Made by a program: the position numbers and the translations under genes
Shown: in pieces, positions 14,309 through 15,164 of the stretch
Layout of the letters: every line of letters starts with the position of its first letter
How positions within the stretch are numbered: position 1 is the first letter of the stretch
The notes under the pieces: generated by a model
Databases searched by the model: none
Seen by the model: the letters and a program-made list of their open reading frames with translations, nothing else
Told to the model about the DNA's origin: nothing
Assembly (NCBI GenBank): GCA_028868335.1
Contig: JAGWUU010000040.1
Span: 1 to 15,164 of the forward strand
DNA length: 15,164 nt
Reading direction: 5' to 3'
Source: Sphingomonadales bacterium
GTDB lineage: Bacteria; Pseudomonadota; Alphaproteobacteria; Sphingomonadales; Sphingomonadaceae

Positions 14309-14349
14309 GCCCTGATCTTTACACGTGCTTCCTGAGACCAGGGGGCACT

Positions 14350-14850
14350 ATGCCGGACTTCGATTTTCGTTACCTTCTGCTGGGGGCGTTGGCAATTGCG
14401 CTGCTGATTGCTGCGTACACCGATATGCGCCGCCGCCAGATCGACAACTGGCTGAATGCCGCCATCGCGGTCAGTGCGCCGCTATACTGGTGGGCCGCGG
14501 GCTATTCGCTGTGGCCCGACGCGGTTTACCAGATTGGCCTGGCGCTTGCCGTGTTCGCCGTTTTCGCGGTGCTGTTCGCGTTGCGCTGGATGGGCGGCGG
14601 TGACGTCAAACTGCTTACCGCACTGGCGCTGTGGATTGCGCCGAACTGGTTCCTCAAGCTTCTGATCGTCATGGCGCTGGTCGGCGGTGTCCTGACGCTG
14701 CTGCTTGGCATGTGGCACATCGCCCGTCGCCAGCGCGACTGCCTTGCGATCCCCTACGGCGTGGCCATCGCCAGCGCCGGACTGTGGGTCATCGCGACAC
14801 AGTATTCAAACACCATCACCGTCGCGGGACTCGCGACCGGTTTGAAGTGA
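14350..14850 (+). CDS. cpaA: Type IV prepilin peptidase of the tad/cpa system (CpaA/TadV-like)
   Basis: This inner-membrane aspartyl protease cleaves, and may methylate, prepilins of the Flp/Tad pilus. The 166 residues are highly hydrophobic, with about five to six membrane helices. They carry both catalytic aspartates of the A24 family: D25 in YTDMRRRQIDNW and D85 in the GxGD motif (WMGGGDVK). The PilD N-terminal methyltransferase domain is absent, as is usual for CpaA/TadV. AGGGGG lies just before the ATG. cpaB follows 72 bases downstream on the same strand, which fixes the system. A perfect GTCGCG-GGACT-CGCGAC hairpin (14821-14837) lies within the last codons. Confidence 0.93.
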   Translation: MPDFDFRYLLLGALAIALLIAAYTDMRRRQIDNWLNAAIAVSAPLYWWAAGYSLWPDAVYQIGLALAVFAVFAVLFALRWMGGGDVKLLTALALWIAPNWFLKLLIVMALVGGVLTLLLGMWHIARRQRDCLAIPYGVAIASAGLWVIATQYSNTITVAGLATGLK

Positions 14851-14870
14851 ACCTGATTTTAACCAGTTTG

Positions 14871-14897
14871 CCCGAAGATTTACGGAACAACTTCGGG
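14871..14897 (+). other. Hairpin between cpaA and cpaB
   Basis: CCCGAAG (14871-14877) pairs perfectly with CTTCGGG (14891-14897) across a 13-base loop in the 72-base gap. No T run follows, so read-through into cpaB is expected. It may be an mRNA processing or stability element that sets different levels of peptidase and CpaB. Confidence 0.4.
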
Positions 14898-14922
14898 ACA
14901 TTTCGAGGGGGCTTACAGAGCC

Positions 14923-15164
14923 ATGGATAAGAAGAAGCTAGCACTGTTGCTTGGTGCGTTGGGTTTTGCCGCTGTCTCGGCCCTCGCCATCCGCGGCATG
15001 TTGATTGGCGCGTCCGCGCCCAAGGCGGAGGCCGCACAGCAGGCGCCCAAGGGCCCCAAGGTGCTGGTCGCCCGGCGCGCCTTGCCGGTTGGCACGATCA
15101 TCACCGCCGATTCGGTATCCTACCAGCTGTGGCCCAAGGAAATGGTGCAGGACGCCTACTACCT
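14923..15164 (+). CDS. cpaB: Flp pilus assembly protein CpaB (RcpC), N-terminal part, truncated by the window end
   Basis: Eighty codons are visible before the sequence ends. They begin MDKKKLALLLGALGFAAVSA, a single N-terminal membrane anchor, followed by a short Ala/Pro/Lys linker. The SAF domain then starts with VLVARRALPVGTIITADSV and continues YQLWPKEMVQDAYY. SAF domains of this type occur in CpaB and in the flagellar chaperone FlgA. CpaB is periplasmic and works with the CpaC secretin in Tad pilus assembly. A GAGGGGG lies 11 bases before the ATG, longer than the usual spacing, but no better start is seen. cpaC would be expected next, outside the window. Confidence 0.93.
   Translation, partial: MDKKKLALLLGALGFAAVSALAIRGMLIGASAPKAEAAQQAPKGPKVLVARRALPVGTIITADSVSYQLWPKEMVQDAYY

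Noticed and set aside
1..15164. Search for a defence system, phage remnant, insertion sequence, CRISPR or toxin-antitoxin pair
   Set aside because: No transposase, integrase, repeat array, tRNA attachment site or toxin-like small gene pair was found. All larger genes fit core or ordinary accessory families.

Overview
The window is GC-rich and densely coded. Gene content and order point to an alphaproteobacterium, most likely of the Sphingomonadales (Novosphingobium/Erythrobacter/Sphingomonas type). That placement is inferred from three things: the order argS - SPOR protein - nagZ - scpA - scpB - tatABC, the order ispH - thrB - rnhA, and a short CATCCCCGG...GGGGATC palindrome of a kind common in these genomes. 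No mobile element, CRISPR array, tRNA or rRNA was seen. The longest stretch without a gene is 174 bases.

Layout. (1) 1-2025, plus strand: the tail of a hydroxyisobutyrate-dehydrogenase-type oxidoreductase, overlapped by 4 bases by a secreted YtcJ-like amidohydrolase. (2) 2026-2090: a convergent boundary with two hairpins. (3) 2084-8704, minus strand: a long co-directional block read argS, SPOR-domain membrane protein, nagZ, scpA, scpB, tatA, tatB, tatC. It joins arginyl-tRNA charging, septal peptidoglycan binding, muropeptide recycling, chromosome condensation and Tat export. (4) 8879-9529, minus strand: a lipoprotein of unknown function. (5) 9625-12003, plus strand: ispH, thrB and rnhA, tightly packed and in part overlapping. 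(6) 12000-14266, minus strand: an alpha/beta hydrolase, a DauA-like FAD oxidoreductase and, downstream of them, a 58-residue DUF1508 (YegP-like) protein whose stop codon overlaps that of rnhA. (7) 14350-15164, plus strand: the start of a tad/cpa pilus locus, with the prepilin peptidase cpaA and a partial cpaB.

Most genes are core functions with intact catalytic residues. I found no convincing undescribed multi-gene system. The points most worth a second look are small: inverted repeats placed at gene boundaries (one covers the ispH Shine-Dalgarno sequence, one sits between nagZ and scpA, one lies in the hydrolase/cpaA divergent promoter region, one lies between cpaA and cpaB), the short DUF1508 gene, the unassigned lipoprotein, and a DauA-like oxidase with an active-site-loop substitution.
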